Origin: JBBQTU01 sp038213005
GTDB taxonomy: Bacteria; Planctomycetota; Phycisphaerae; Tepidisphaerales; Tepidisphaeraceae
DNA: 54,504 nucleotides
Reading direction: 5' to 3'
NCBI GenBank assembly: GCA_038213005.1
Contig: JBBQTU010000005.1
Location: 1-54,504 of the forward strand
In this document: positions 47,502-54,504 of the stretch, one piece after another
Layout: the number at the start of each line of letters is the position of its first letter
Numbering within the stretch: the first letter of the stretch is position 1
Made by a program: the position numbers and the translations under genes
Notes under the pieces: model-generated
The model's input: the letters and a program-made list of their open reading frames with translations, nothing else
Told to the model about the DNA's origin: nothing
Database searches by the model: none

Positions 47502-49256
47502 GTGTCGCGTCAGAAATTGCTTGCATCGGAGTCGGCCAGTTATGGGATTGCCTTGGTTCTGCGCCAGTTCAACGGCGCCAACACAATCGACTGTGCTCGA
47601 ATTTCCCTGCAATGGCGTGACACCCAGGAGATCGAGACTTCATTCGCCGGCGGTGTCTGGAAAGGCCAGTTACGCCTCACGACCCCGCGCGACCGGCCTG
47701 ATGCCGTCGATGCCGCGTTCTCCTTGTGTCTGCAATCCGGCTTGGCCGATCAGGTGAGTGTGGCTGTGGAGTTCAGTATCGCCGGCTGGTCGACCTAGAA
47801 CTATGTCCTCTATCCCGCCGCCGTCTACAACGGTAACCGTTTCGCCGTCCACCCGCTTCCCTATCCCTCGATGTACAACGACCCGGCCGACATCGCCCTG
47901 GATCCGGCGATCCTCATCACCGATGTCCCACACCTCGCACTGGGCGAAGGCGAATCGCGGCTGCAACTGAACACCGGCGATATGGCGACGCCCTGTGTCG
48001 GCTTCTTCTCGCCGGGCGAGCATCAGGGATTCCTCTTGATGACGGTGCAGGAGACGCGCCTCGGAAATAGCGGCCTGCACCTGCGCGAATCGGAAGATCG
48101 CTCATCGGCGACCATCACACTGGAAGCGCCGGGCGTCCGCAGCGGCGGTATGTATGCCATGGGCTGCAGCACCCATCCGACCATCGACCGCGCTCCCGCC
48201 TGGAAGTCGGGCGATGCACTGACACTCAGGTTCCGCGTCTTTGTCTTCGCCGCCCGGCGCGTGCAGCAGTTGTTCGATCGTTTCGCCGCCGTGCGAAAAG
48301 ACCTGACCCCTGGCAGGCTGGGTGGGCGGCGGCATGAATACTCTGCCACTGCTGTTCGCCGGCAGCGCCGAGAGCCGCCAGCGCGCCCGGGCGACGCTCG
48401 ATTGGGTCTTCTCAAAGGCCCAAACGCAGTCGGGGCTGGTCGTCGGCGTCATCTACGGCGCGGGCGGCCGCGAGCTGGGTGACGGATTTGGCGCCTCAGG
48501 CACCGACCGGTGGGTCATGACGCGCAAATGCGGAGACTTGCTCTACTTCCTGATGAAGCACCTCATTCTGCTCCGGCGGCAGGGGTCGGCCATTCCGCCG
48601 GCCTGGCTGGACGGAACCCGGCGGCTGGCCGACCGATTCGTGACCATCTGGCGTCAGTACGGCCAGTTCGGACAACTGCTCGGGCCAACGCCCAGAACAA
48701 GCACTCCGCGCCGGGCATCTGCACGCTCTCAGGCGATGCGCTTTTCAAACTCTGGCGCGCTACCCGCGACACATTCTATCTTGAACTCGCCCGTGACATC
48801 GTCCACGGCACGCCGCAGTATCTCTCGCGGCGGGATCGCACGGTACAGGATCTACCCGATGGATGGATGTGTGAACGGGTCAACACCTGTGACTGGGAGT
48901 ATTCGTGGTGCCCGCCTGGCCACGTCTTCCGCGGCTCGTGCTGGTGCGAAGTCTCCAACATGCTGAACTACGTGGAATTGCCCGGCCTGTACGTGAATGT
49001 GGACCTGGAGATCGTCTGCGCGTTTGACCACATCCATGCCCACATTATCGGGCGCCAGCCCGGGGCGCTGTGCCTCATGCTGACCAATCCCACCCGGTTT
49101 GATGCCACCGTACGCGTGCTGGTAGAGCGTGAGAGCGACCTGGCCAGGCCGCTTGGGCAGATGAGCCTCGTCGGTTGCCAGGAACTGCGCGTACCGGCCG
49201 GGCAGTGTGTCGAATTGCTGGCCCAACCCCGAGGAACTAAGTGCATGCCGGCGTAA
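47502..49256 (+). pseudogene. Decayed gene of an uncharacterised planctomycete family
   Basis: A formerly continuous gene of ~585 codons broken by an in-frame TAG (47796-47798), a frameshift near 48305-48325 and another near 48680-48720. In order the segments read RISLQWRDTQEIETSFAGGVWKG, NYVLYPAAVYNGNRF, LQLNTGDMATPCVGFFSPGEHQGFLLMT, RVQQLFDRF, then in a second frame RATLDWVFSKAQ, MTRKCGDLLYFLMKHL and WLDGTRRLADRFVTIWRQYGQFGQLL, and in a third frame ALFKLWRATRDTFYLELARDIVHGTPQYLSR to the end. The helical second half suggests an alpha/alpha barrel glycosidase-like fold. The start may be GTG 47502, next to the repeat pair. It is probably non-functional unless the errors are sequencing artefacts. 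Confidence 0.78.
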
Positions 49257-49285
49257 ATACGGTGACGCAAGCCAGCGTCTTATCC

Positions 49286-49303
49286 CCTCCCCCGTGGGGG
49301 AGG
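49286..49303. repeat. REP-like GC palindrome
   Basis: CCTCCCCC (49286-49293) and GGGGGAGG (49296-49303) pair perfectly around GT. It sits between the 3' ends of the decayed gene and the convergent kinase gene. It may help end transcription, or be one of the many dispersed palindromes here. Confidence 0.5.
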
Positions 49304-49372
49304 TTGGGCGGGGGGCGTCGCACCAAGTCTCCTTCGCACGGCGATACGTCACTGAAATCACGCCTTGAACCA

Positions 49373-50269
49373 CTACGGATTGGCCGGGCTGTCGTCGATC
49401 GCCGCGCCCGAGTCGTTCGGGTCTGCCAGCAGGCCCGGCGAGATGGGTGGCCGCGTCATCGTGTGCCGGGCCAGTTCCAGGCGGGTGATGACCTGCTCCA
49501 TGTCGGTTGGCCGCTTCTGTGGCCGGACCGAAACGCAGTCCATCACCAGGTTCGACAGCGGAAGCGGAATCTTTGGATTCAGCGCCTGCGGGGTCTCGAT
49601 CCGGTTCTCCAGCAGGAAGCTGTTGTCGCCTTTGCGGCTGACGGTGTAAACCGTGGGCACGTGCTTGCCCGTGAGGCACCAGTAGAGCGTCGCCCCGAGG
49701 TTGTAGACGTCGGTCTGCACCGTGACGGGCCTGCGATTCACCTGCTCGGGCGCGATGAAATCAGGCGTGCCCTGGATGCGTTCCTTGATGGTGCCGATGG
49801 CGCAGCTCTGGCCGAAGTCAATGATCTTCGCCTCGCCACTATCGCTGCGCAGGATGTTGTTGGGCTTCATGTCGCAGTGGACAAAGCCCATCTCGTGCAT
49901 CGCCTTCATGCCCCTGGACACCTGCAGGAATACGTCGATGTTCTCCATCACGTTGCGCGGCGGGCGCTGGTCCAGCGGCGTGCCTTCAACATACTCCATC
50001 AGCAGGAAGGCCTCAGCGACCTTGAGCAGCATCTTCTTGGATATCTTCAGTTCGTACGATCGCCTCAAGTTCGGATGGTTGAACAGCCTGCTGATTTCAA
50101 ATTCAGTCTCCATCTGCTCGATGAAGCGAATGTCTTTCTGAAGGTCCCTGATGACATGTTTCATCGCGAAAATCCGCTTGGTAACCGGATCGCATACGCG
50201 ATAGATGGTGCTCTTGGCGCCCTCTCCCAGGCACTCCAGCACATCGTAATTGAGCAGTTTCTGAACCAT
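49373..50269 (-). CDS. Serine/threonine protein kinase
   Basis: A 298-aa soluble Hanks-type kinase. The Gly loop is GEGAKSTIY (15-23), the ATP-lysine Lys37 in FAMKHV, the catalytic loop VHCDMKPNN (Asp133; HCD instead of HRD, a non-RD kinase), then DFG (Asp151) and APE (173-175). There is no transmembrane or sensor domain, so it acts on cytoplasmic substrates. ATG 50269 has GGAG directly in front of it; GTG 50275 is a possible alternative start. It lies 226 bp downstream of the glycosyltransferase gene on the same strand. Confidence 0.93.
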   Translation of the reverse strand: MVQKLLNYDVLECLGEGAKSTIYRVCDPVTKRIFAMKHVIRDLQKDIRFIEQMETEFEISRLFNHPNLRRSYELKISKKMLLKVAEAFLLMEYVEGTPLDQRPPRNVMENIDVFLQVSRGMKAMHEMGFVHCDMKPNNILRSDSGEAKIIDFGQSCAIGTIKERIQGTPDFIAPEQVNRRPVTVQTDVYNLGATLYWCLTGKHVPTVYTVSRKGDNSFLLENRIETPQALNPKIPLPLSNLVMDCVSVRPQKRPTDMEQVITRLELARHTMTRPPISPGLLADPNDSGAAIDDSPANP

Positions 50270-50495
50270 CTCCACTGTATCCCAGCCTACAAAGCAGTTT
50301 ACACACCCACCATCCCCCGTCGCGACGGGGGCCCGGCCGACCTCACAAAACACACGCCGTGCCAAACGATTATAGCGATCTTCGCATCATTCGATACGTG
50401 GCCGCGCCATAACCTAATCTGCCACAAGATTTTAATAGCAACCCTGGCTCCGACCCGGGCCTGTTTCTCCCGGCGGAGCGATCATCTCGGTCCAT

Positions 50496-51701
50496 TCAGC
50501 CGGCCGATCCGTACAGTCCCTCAAGCATCGGCGGCAGCACCGCCTCGGGGGAGAGGTAGTCCCTCGCCACCTCCCAGGCTGCCACCCGGTGCTTCGCATA
50601 ATTCCCCGCCAGATCCTCCAGCGCCGCCACCGCCTGCTCCAGGGTCGAGAACGCCAGTACCCCGGCCCCCGAAGGGACATACCGGCTCCACTGGGTATCC
50701 TGCACCACCGCCGGTCGCCCGGCCGCCAGGTAACACGCCGTCCGGCAACTGAACCACCCGCTGTGCGTCGCCACATAGAAATTCTTGGCGATCGACCACT
50801 CACCGGCACTGTCGGCGATGAACTGCTGGTACGCCTCGGGCGTGGAACTGACATCATACGCGGGGGTCACCTGCCACCCGCGACTCAGGATCGGCTCGAT
50901 CCCCGAATTACTCCCCATCGCCAGGCGCAGCGGCGTTTTCACCCTGCCGGGCAGGTCCATGAACTTCTCAAACTCCACCCGCTTGTCGAAGTAGTCCACG
51001 CCGTTGTAGTGGAACTTCTTGTTCTCTTTCGTGAAGTTCAGCGTCATCACGGTCGTCAGGGCATCGTCCTTGGGCGACTGCCGGCGCACGGCATCCCAGT
51101 CCCCCAGTGTGGCAATCGGCCGGGTTGTCTGCCACGGCAGATCCACCCGCGGCAGCCGGCAATCCTGTGCCCAGATGTTCTCCGCATAGGTCAGGAACCG
51201 GTCATGGGCCGCCACCTCGGCATAGCGCCCCTTCTCCTTGCCGTCCTTGATCAGCGACTCCTGCAACCCGATCTGCGAAAACCCCGGGTCCGTATCCATA
51301 TAGACCTTGAGGCACCGCGGGTTCAGGTTCGCCGGCATCAGGTTGCTGCCCGAGACGTTGAGGTAGATGTCGGCCGACCCGGCCACCTCCGCAAACGCCT
51401 GGGCGCTCATCCCATAGTGGTCCTTCAGCAGCAACTGGTAGTGCCACTTCCCCCGCAGCTCCGGCGCATAGCGCGCGAAGAAGCGATCGATGAACCCCGC
51501 GTTGAAGCTGCCATCGTCGCTGGGCTGCTGCTTCACCGGGTCATAGGGCCATGTATTGGTGTTCTCGTCGTAGTAGACGTCATGCCCCAGTTGGTGCAGT
51601 CCCAGCACATAGTGGAAATAATCCCACGCCACGCCGCCCAGGGGATACTGGCCCACCAGGCCGCCAACGATAATTCGAAGTTTTGAGTTGGGAGAGAGCA
51701 T
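50496..51701 (-). CDS. CgeB-like glycosyltransferase
   Basis: A 401-aa GT-B-type protein. The N-terminal half (RIIVGGLVGQYPLGGVAWDYFHYVLGLHQLGHDVYYDEN) binds the acceptor. The C-terminal half (KNFYVATHSGWFSCRTACYLAAGRPAVVQDTQWSRYVPSGAGVLAFSTLEQAVAALEDL) resembles Glyco_trans_1_2, the nucleotide-sugar end. The family was assigned by pattern, not search. It follows the ABC exporter gene by 4 bp, so the two are co-transcribed and probably make and export a glycoconjugate. Confidence 0.75.
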   Translation of the reverse strand: MLSPNSKLRIIVGGLVGQYPLGGVAWDYFHYVLGLHQLGHDVYYDENTNTWPYDPVKQQPSDDGSFNAGFIDRFFARYAPELRGKWHYQLLLKDHYGMSAQAFAEVAGSADIYLNVSGSNLMPANLNPRCLKVYMDTDPGFSQIGLQESLIKDGKEKGRYAEVAAHDRFLTYAENIWAQDCRLPRVDLPWQTTRPIATLGDWDAVRRQSPKDDALTTVMTLNFTKENKKFHYNGVDYFDKRVEFEKFMDLPGRVKTPLRLAMGSNSGIEPILSRGWQVTPAYDVSSTPEAYQQFIADSAGEWSIAKNFYVATHSGWFSCRTACYLAAGRPAVVQDTQWSRYVPSGAGVLAFSTLEQAVAALEDLAGNYAKHRVAAWEVARDYLSPEAVLPPMLEGLYGSAG

Positions 51702-51705
51702 GAGT

Positions 51706-53487
51706 CTAGTCGTCCAGTTTCATCTGATGTTTGGCCATGCGGTAGTAAGCCCCGCGCTGCTTCACCAGTTCGTCGTGCGTGCCTGACTCCACGATGCGAC
51801 CGGCCTCCATCACGAATATCCTGTCGCAGTCGGCCACGGTCGAAAGCCGATGGCTCACCAGGATGATCGTCCGCTGCCCCTTGAGGCTGCGCAGCGTCTG
51901 GATGACCTGCATCTCGTGCTCGGCATCCAGGGCGCTGGTGGGCTCATCCAGCACAATGATCGGCGCTTCGGTCAGTAGCGCCCGGGCGATCCCCAGCCGC
52001 TGCCGCTGCCCGCCGGACAGATTGGTCCCGCCTTCCTGAACCTGCGTTTGGTACTTCTGCGGAAGCTTCTCGATAAACTCCGCCGCCCCCGCCAGTTCCG
52101 CCGCCTTGCGTATCGCCGCTGCCGTCGCGTCCGGCCGCCCGTAGGCGATGTTCTCCTGCACGCTGGTCGGCAGCACCATCCCTTCCTGCAGCACCAGGGC
52201 AATGTGCGCCCGCAGGCTCTTGATCTTGATCTTGCGCAGGTCGTTGCCATCCAGTTTCAGCGCGCCCGATGACGGGTCATAAAACCGCGGGAAGAGGTTC
52301 AGCAGCGTCGTCTTCCCCACGCCGCTGGAGCCAACAAACGCCACCATCTGCCCCGGCTCGATGCTGACGTTCAGGTCGCGGATCACCGGCTCGCCGTCGC
52401 GATACGCGAACGCAACATGGTCCAGTTCCAGCCGCCGGGCCTGACGCGGCAGCGCGACCGCATCGGGCGCATCCTTGATCACCGCATCCCGGTCTAGTAC
52501 TTCAAACACCCGATCCACCCCCGCCATCGCCGTGATCATGCTCGACCCACTGGAAGACAGCTTGCTCAGTGGGTCATACAGCATCGCGATGTAACCCAGA
52601 AAGATCGGAAGAGCCGCCACGGAGAGAAGCCCCTGGTGAACGAGATAGGCGCCGTAGCCGAAGATAAGCGTCGCGCCGACGGCAAACGTCGTTCCGAGCA
52701 GGAACCAGTACGCCACTTCATGCCAGTGCAAATGGTAGTAGGCCTGCACCGATCTGCGGACCGTGGCGTCGAACTGGGTGTATTCGTCAGACTCTCTTCC
52801 GAACGCCTGGACCAGTCCGATCGCGCTCATGGAGCGTTGGATCCGGGTATACAGGCCCGAATCCTGCTGCTTCGCGTCAAGGGAACGATCCTTCAGTATC
52901 TTGCCGTAGTAGCGGACCACCAAAACAATCGGCGGCACCACGACCAGGGAGACAAGCGTCATCTTCCAACTGATTCCGAACGCCAGAACCGCCATCAAGA
53001 TCAGGGTCAGCGCGTTCACGAGTAGCGAGACCAGCACATTCATCACGCCCTGGAAGCCGTAGGTATCCCACGCTACCCGATAGATCGCATCCCCCTGCGG
53101 CTGCGAACGGTGATAACCCAGGCTCAGTTCCTGAAGCTTGCGAAACAGGTCGCACCGTGCCCGCATCATCCCGTGCAGCCCGGCGCGGATGCTGAGAATG
53201 GTCTGTAGCGACTGGAAGACCTGCGAGCCCATGCGGATGACAAACATCAGTCCCGCCAGAAACAGCACCTGATGCATCACATTGTCTTTGGGGGCCAGGT
53301 CGTAGAGCCACCGATACACCCACTGGTCGATCGTCCTGCCCTTTCCGAGTTGAACGTCAATCAGGATGCTCAGAGGGTAATAGGCGAGCAACCCCAGCAG
53401 CGTCGAGAGGCCAATCGAGACCAGCGAGAGGGCAATGCACCACTCGTCGCCTCGAAAGTATTGCAGGATGCGAAGGTATTTCTTCAT
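51706..53487 (-). CDS. ABC exporter, fused permease and ATPase
   Basis: A 593-aa half-transporter of the MsbA/multidrug exporter type: six transmembrane helices in about residues 15-300, then an ATPase with Walker A GSSGVGKTTLLN, signature LSGGQRQRLGIARALL, Walker B IIVLDEPTSALD and the H-loop VSHRLST. It works as a homodimer. The adjacent glycosyltransferase suggests export of a lipid-linked or complex saccharide. It starts at ATG 53487. Confidence 0.95.
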   Translation of the reverse strand: MKKYLRILQYFRGDEWCIALSLVSIGLSTLLGLLAYYPLSILIDVQLGKGRTIDQWVYRWLYDLAPKDNVMHQVLFLAGLMFVIRMGSQVFQSLQTILSIRAGLHGMMRARCDLFRKLQELSLGYHRSQPQGDAIYRVAWDTYGFQGVMNVLVSLLVNALTLILMAVLAFGISWKMTLVSLVVVPPIVLVVRYYGKILKDRSLDAKQQDSGLYTRIQRSMSAIGLVQAFGRESDEYTQFDATVRRSVQAYYHLHWHEVAYWFLLGTTFAVGATLIFGYGAYLVHQGLLSVAALPIFLGYIAMLYDPLSKLSSSGSSMITAMAGVDRVFEVLDRDAVIKDAPDAVALPRQARRLELDHVAFAYRDGEPVIRDLNVSIEPGQMVAFVGSSGVGKTTLLNLFPRFYDPSSGALKLDGNDLRKIKIKSLRAHIALVLQEGMVLPTSVQENIAYGRPDATAAAIRKAAELAGAAEFIEKLPQKYQTQVQEGGTNLSGGQRQRLGIARALLTEAPIIVLDEPTSALDAEHEMQVIQTLRSLKGQRTIILVSHRLSTVADCDRIFVMEAGRIVESGTHDELVKQRGAYYRMAKHQMKLDD

Positions 53488-53567
53488 GAGCCGCTACACG
53501 GGTATCAGGCCAGCCAACAAAATGCAACCTGGGGGCCATTCCGGTAAGTGGCAGGCACGCCGTTCAA

Positions 53568-53593
53568 GGTGGGTCGGAGCATCCCGACCCACC
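53568..53593. repeat. REP-like palindrome near the RAYT remnant
   Basis: GGTGGGTCGG (53568-53577) and CCGACCCACC (53584-53593) form a perfect 10-bp stem with an AGCATC loop. Very similar palindromes are scattered in planctomycete genomes. It is 426 bp upstream of the RAYT remnant, whose family mobilises such sequences. Confidence 0.75.
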
Positions 53594-54018
53594 CTGCTCA
53601 TAAGCCGAGAAGGCGATTCAGTCGCGCCACGACGGCGGGGTCGAAAGTGGAAACCCAGGCAATCGCCGAAAAGTAGGCAGGCCGCCCCGGCCTGCTATGC
53701 CGGCCATCGACCACAGCTCTGGCGATTTCGCCAGTAACCTCTCCCTCCGCCTCCCCGCGCGTCCCCAAGTGGCCCGCTCCGCAGCCAGGCCGCGAGCCAC
53801 GATTTACAGAAAGGAAACTACACCAGCGACCACGCGGCCGTTGGTCCATGGGCCGATGCCGCTGACGGCGGAGAGCGTTAACGCAAGGGCGTTGGCGAGT
53901 CAACTCTCGAATCCTGTTCTCGAATTCTGTTTTGTTGTCCCCGTCGTCGAACGGGCGGATGAATGAACCGGCGCGCAGCTAGTTTCTTTCTCGCGGCATT
54001 CCGCCATCCTCTCACATC
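53594..54018. other. Intergenic region
   Basis: About 425 bp without a credible gene. It holds short fragments that look like worn dispersed-repeat sequence (a purine-poor stretch at 53730-53800 and the segment around 53860-53910). Confidence 0.4.
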
Positions 54019-54412
54019 ATGCCAAGACGACCTCGCATCGCTCCCGGTGGCTGGGTGTATCATGTGCTCAACCGCTCGGCCGGCCGAATCAAACTGTTCC
54101 GCCACGACGAGGACTTCGCGGCCTTCGGCCGCCTGCTGCTGGAAGCCCACGAGCGCCTGCCTCTGCGCATCTACAGCTACTGCGTCATGAATAACCACTG
54201 GCACTTCGTGGTTCGGCCCAAGCGCGATGCGTGTCAACGAGCCAATCACATCCAAAGAGCGGGATGCCTGGCGGACAACCCTTGAGCGCAGCCGTCCCTT
54301 TGGCGATGATCCTTGGATTGCCAAGGCATCGCGAGAGTTGGGTCTGGAACACACCCTCCGCCGCGAAGGCCGACCCGCTCAAGCAAAAGGAGACGATGGA
54401 AACGCGAACTAG
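54019..54412 (+). pseudogene. Decayed REP-associated tyrosine transposase (RAYT)
   Basis: The N-terminal piece (MPRRPRIAPGGWVYHVLNRSAGRIKLF...YCVMNNHWHFVV) has the IS200/IS605 Y1-type hallmarks, including the HxH pair in NNHWHFVV. After about residue 70 the sequence jumps to another frame, where VNEPITSKERDAWRTTLERSRPFGDDPW and KASRELGLEHTLRREGRPAQAKG give the family C-terminus. The middle, including the catalytic tyrosine region, is missing. The element is therefore an internal-deletion remnant and not active by itself. Confidence 0.85.
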
Positions 54413-54462
54413 CTGCGTCCCGGTTCATTCTCCCGTTGTTTGCGGCGTGAAGCATTACGAGA

Positions 54463-54504
54463 CGGACAAGCCAAGCGTAAGCGCCGGACAAACCAAGCGT
54501 AATC
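54463..54504. repeat. 22-bp direct repeat at the window edge
   Basis: CGGACAAGCCAAGCGTAA (54463-54480) recurs as CGGACAAACCAAGCGTAA (54485-54502), with a period of 22 bp. It continues to the end of the window and may be the start of a longer array or dispersed repeat. Confidence 0.6.

Noticed and set aside
53598..53903. 101-aa minus-strand open frame
   Set aside because: Mixed composition, no ribosome site, and it overlaps repeat-like sequence.

Overview
The window looks like a chromosome segment of a GC-rich planctomycete, most likely of the class Phycisphaerae. The support is indirect: a CPxC-type zinc-ribbon membrane protein, an exosortase with a fused EpsI-like tail, a complete type II secretion operon of mixed Gsp/Pil character, several sugar-catabolic genes beside uroporphyrinogen-decarboxylase-like proteins, a small lipoprotein of a recurrent planctomycete type, and many short dispersed palindromic repeats between genes. 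No rRNA, tRNA, CRISPR array, prophage or intact insertion sequence was found.

Layout. 1-5.9 kb: the tail of an Fe-S aldo/keto-reductase-like gene, a solitary XRE antitoxin-like gene with a palindromic operator, a hypothetical gene, hslU, pcm, a zinc-ribbon membrane protein and a DUF433/DUF5615 toxin-antitoxin-like pair. 6-10.4 kb (plus strand): a Gfo/Idh/MocA oxidoreductase, then an exosortase and a TPR protein. 10.4-22.4 kb (minus strand): one tightly packed type II secretion operon, read gspE-F-G-H-I-J-K-L-M-C-D and ending in a small lipoprotein. 22.5-24.6 kb (minus): an ECF sigma factor, a zinc-finger anti-sigma factor and two Spy/CnrX-like LTxxQ proteins, which form a plausible envelope-sensing cassette upstream of the secretion genes. 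25-34.3 kb: amino-sugar and glycan catabolism (ROK regulator, NagB-LmbE fusion, HAD phosphatase, GH38-like protein, UroD-like protein, AraC regulator). 34.4-39.1 kb: a 171-bp tandem repeat array, an AAA ATPase with a near-leaderless promoter and putative operator, dnaX with an A11 slippage signal, ybaB and a small hypothetical gene. 39.5-44.8 kb: sialate O-acetylesterase, a second UroD-like protein, a GntR/LacI-type regulator and a methyltransferase. 44.8-53.5 kb: a small lipoprotein, a UvrD-type helicase, a decayed gene with one in-frame stop and two frameshifts, a Ser/Thr kinase, and a glycosyltransferase/ABC exporter pair. 53.5-54.5 kb: a REP-like palindrome beside a decayed RAYT transposase, and the start of a 22-bp repeat.

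The most notable signals are these: (1) an 11-A run in dnaX, enclosed by a perfect 8-bp inverted repeat, with a stop codon just downstream in both alternative frames, which predicts gamma/tau production by slippage; (2) a family of dispersed repeats sharing a core of about 23-26 bp, present as a three-unit tandem array and as an inverted pair 13 kb away; (3) a GH38-like protein with serine where the catalytic aspartate is expected; (4) a 20-bp-stem hairpin between the sigma/Spy cassette and gspE; (5) an ATPase gene whose TATAAT lies 7 bases from its ATG and overlaps GAGTTTA/TAAACTC repeats. Function calls rest on reading motifs by eye. No homology search was run.
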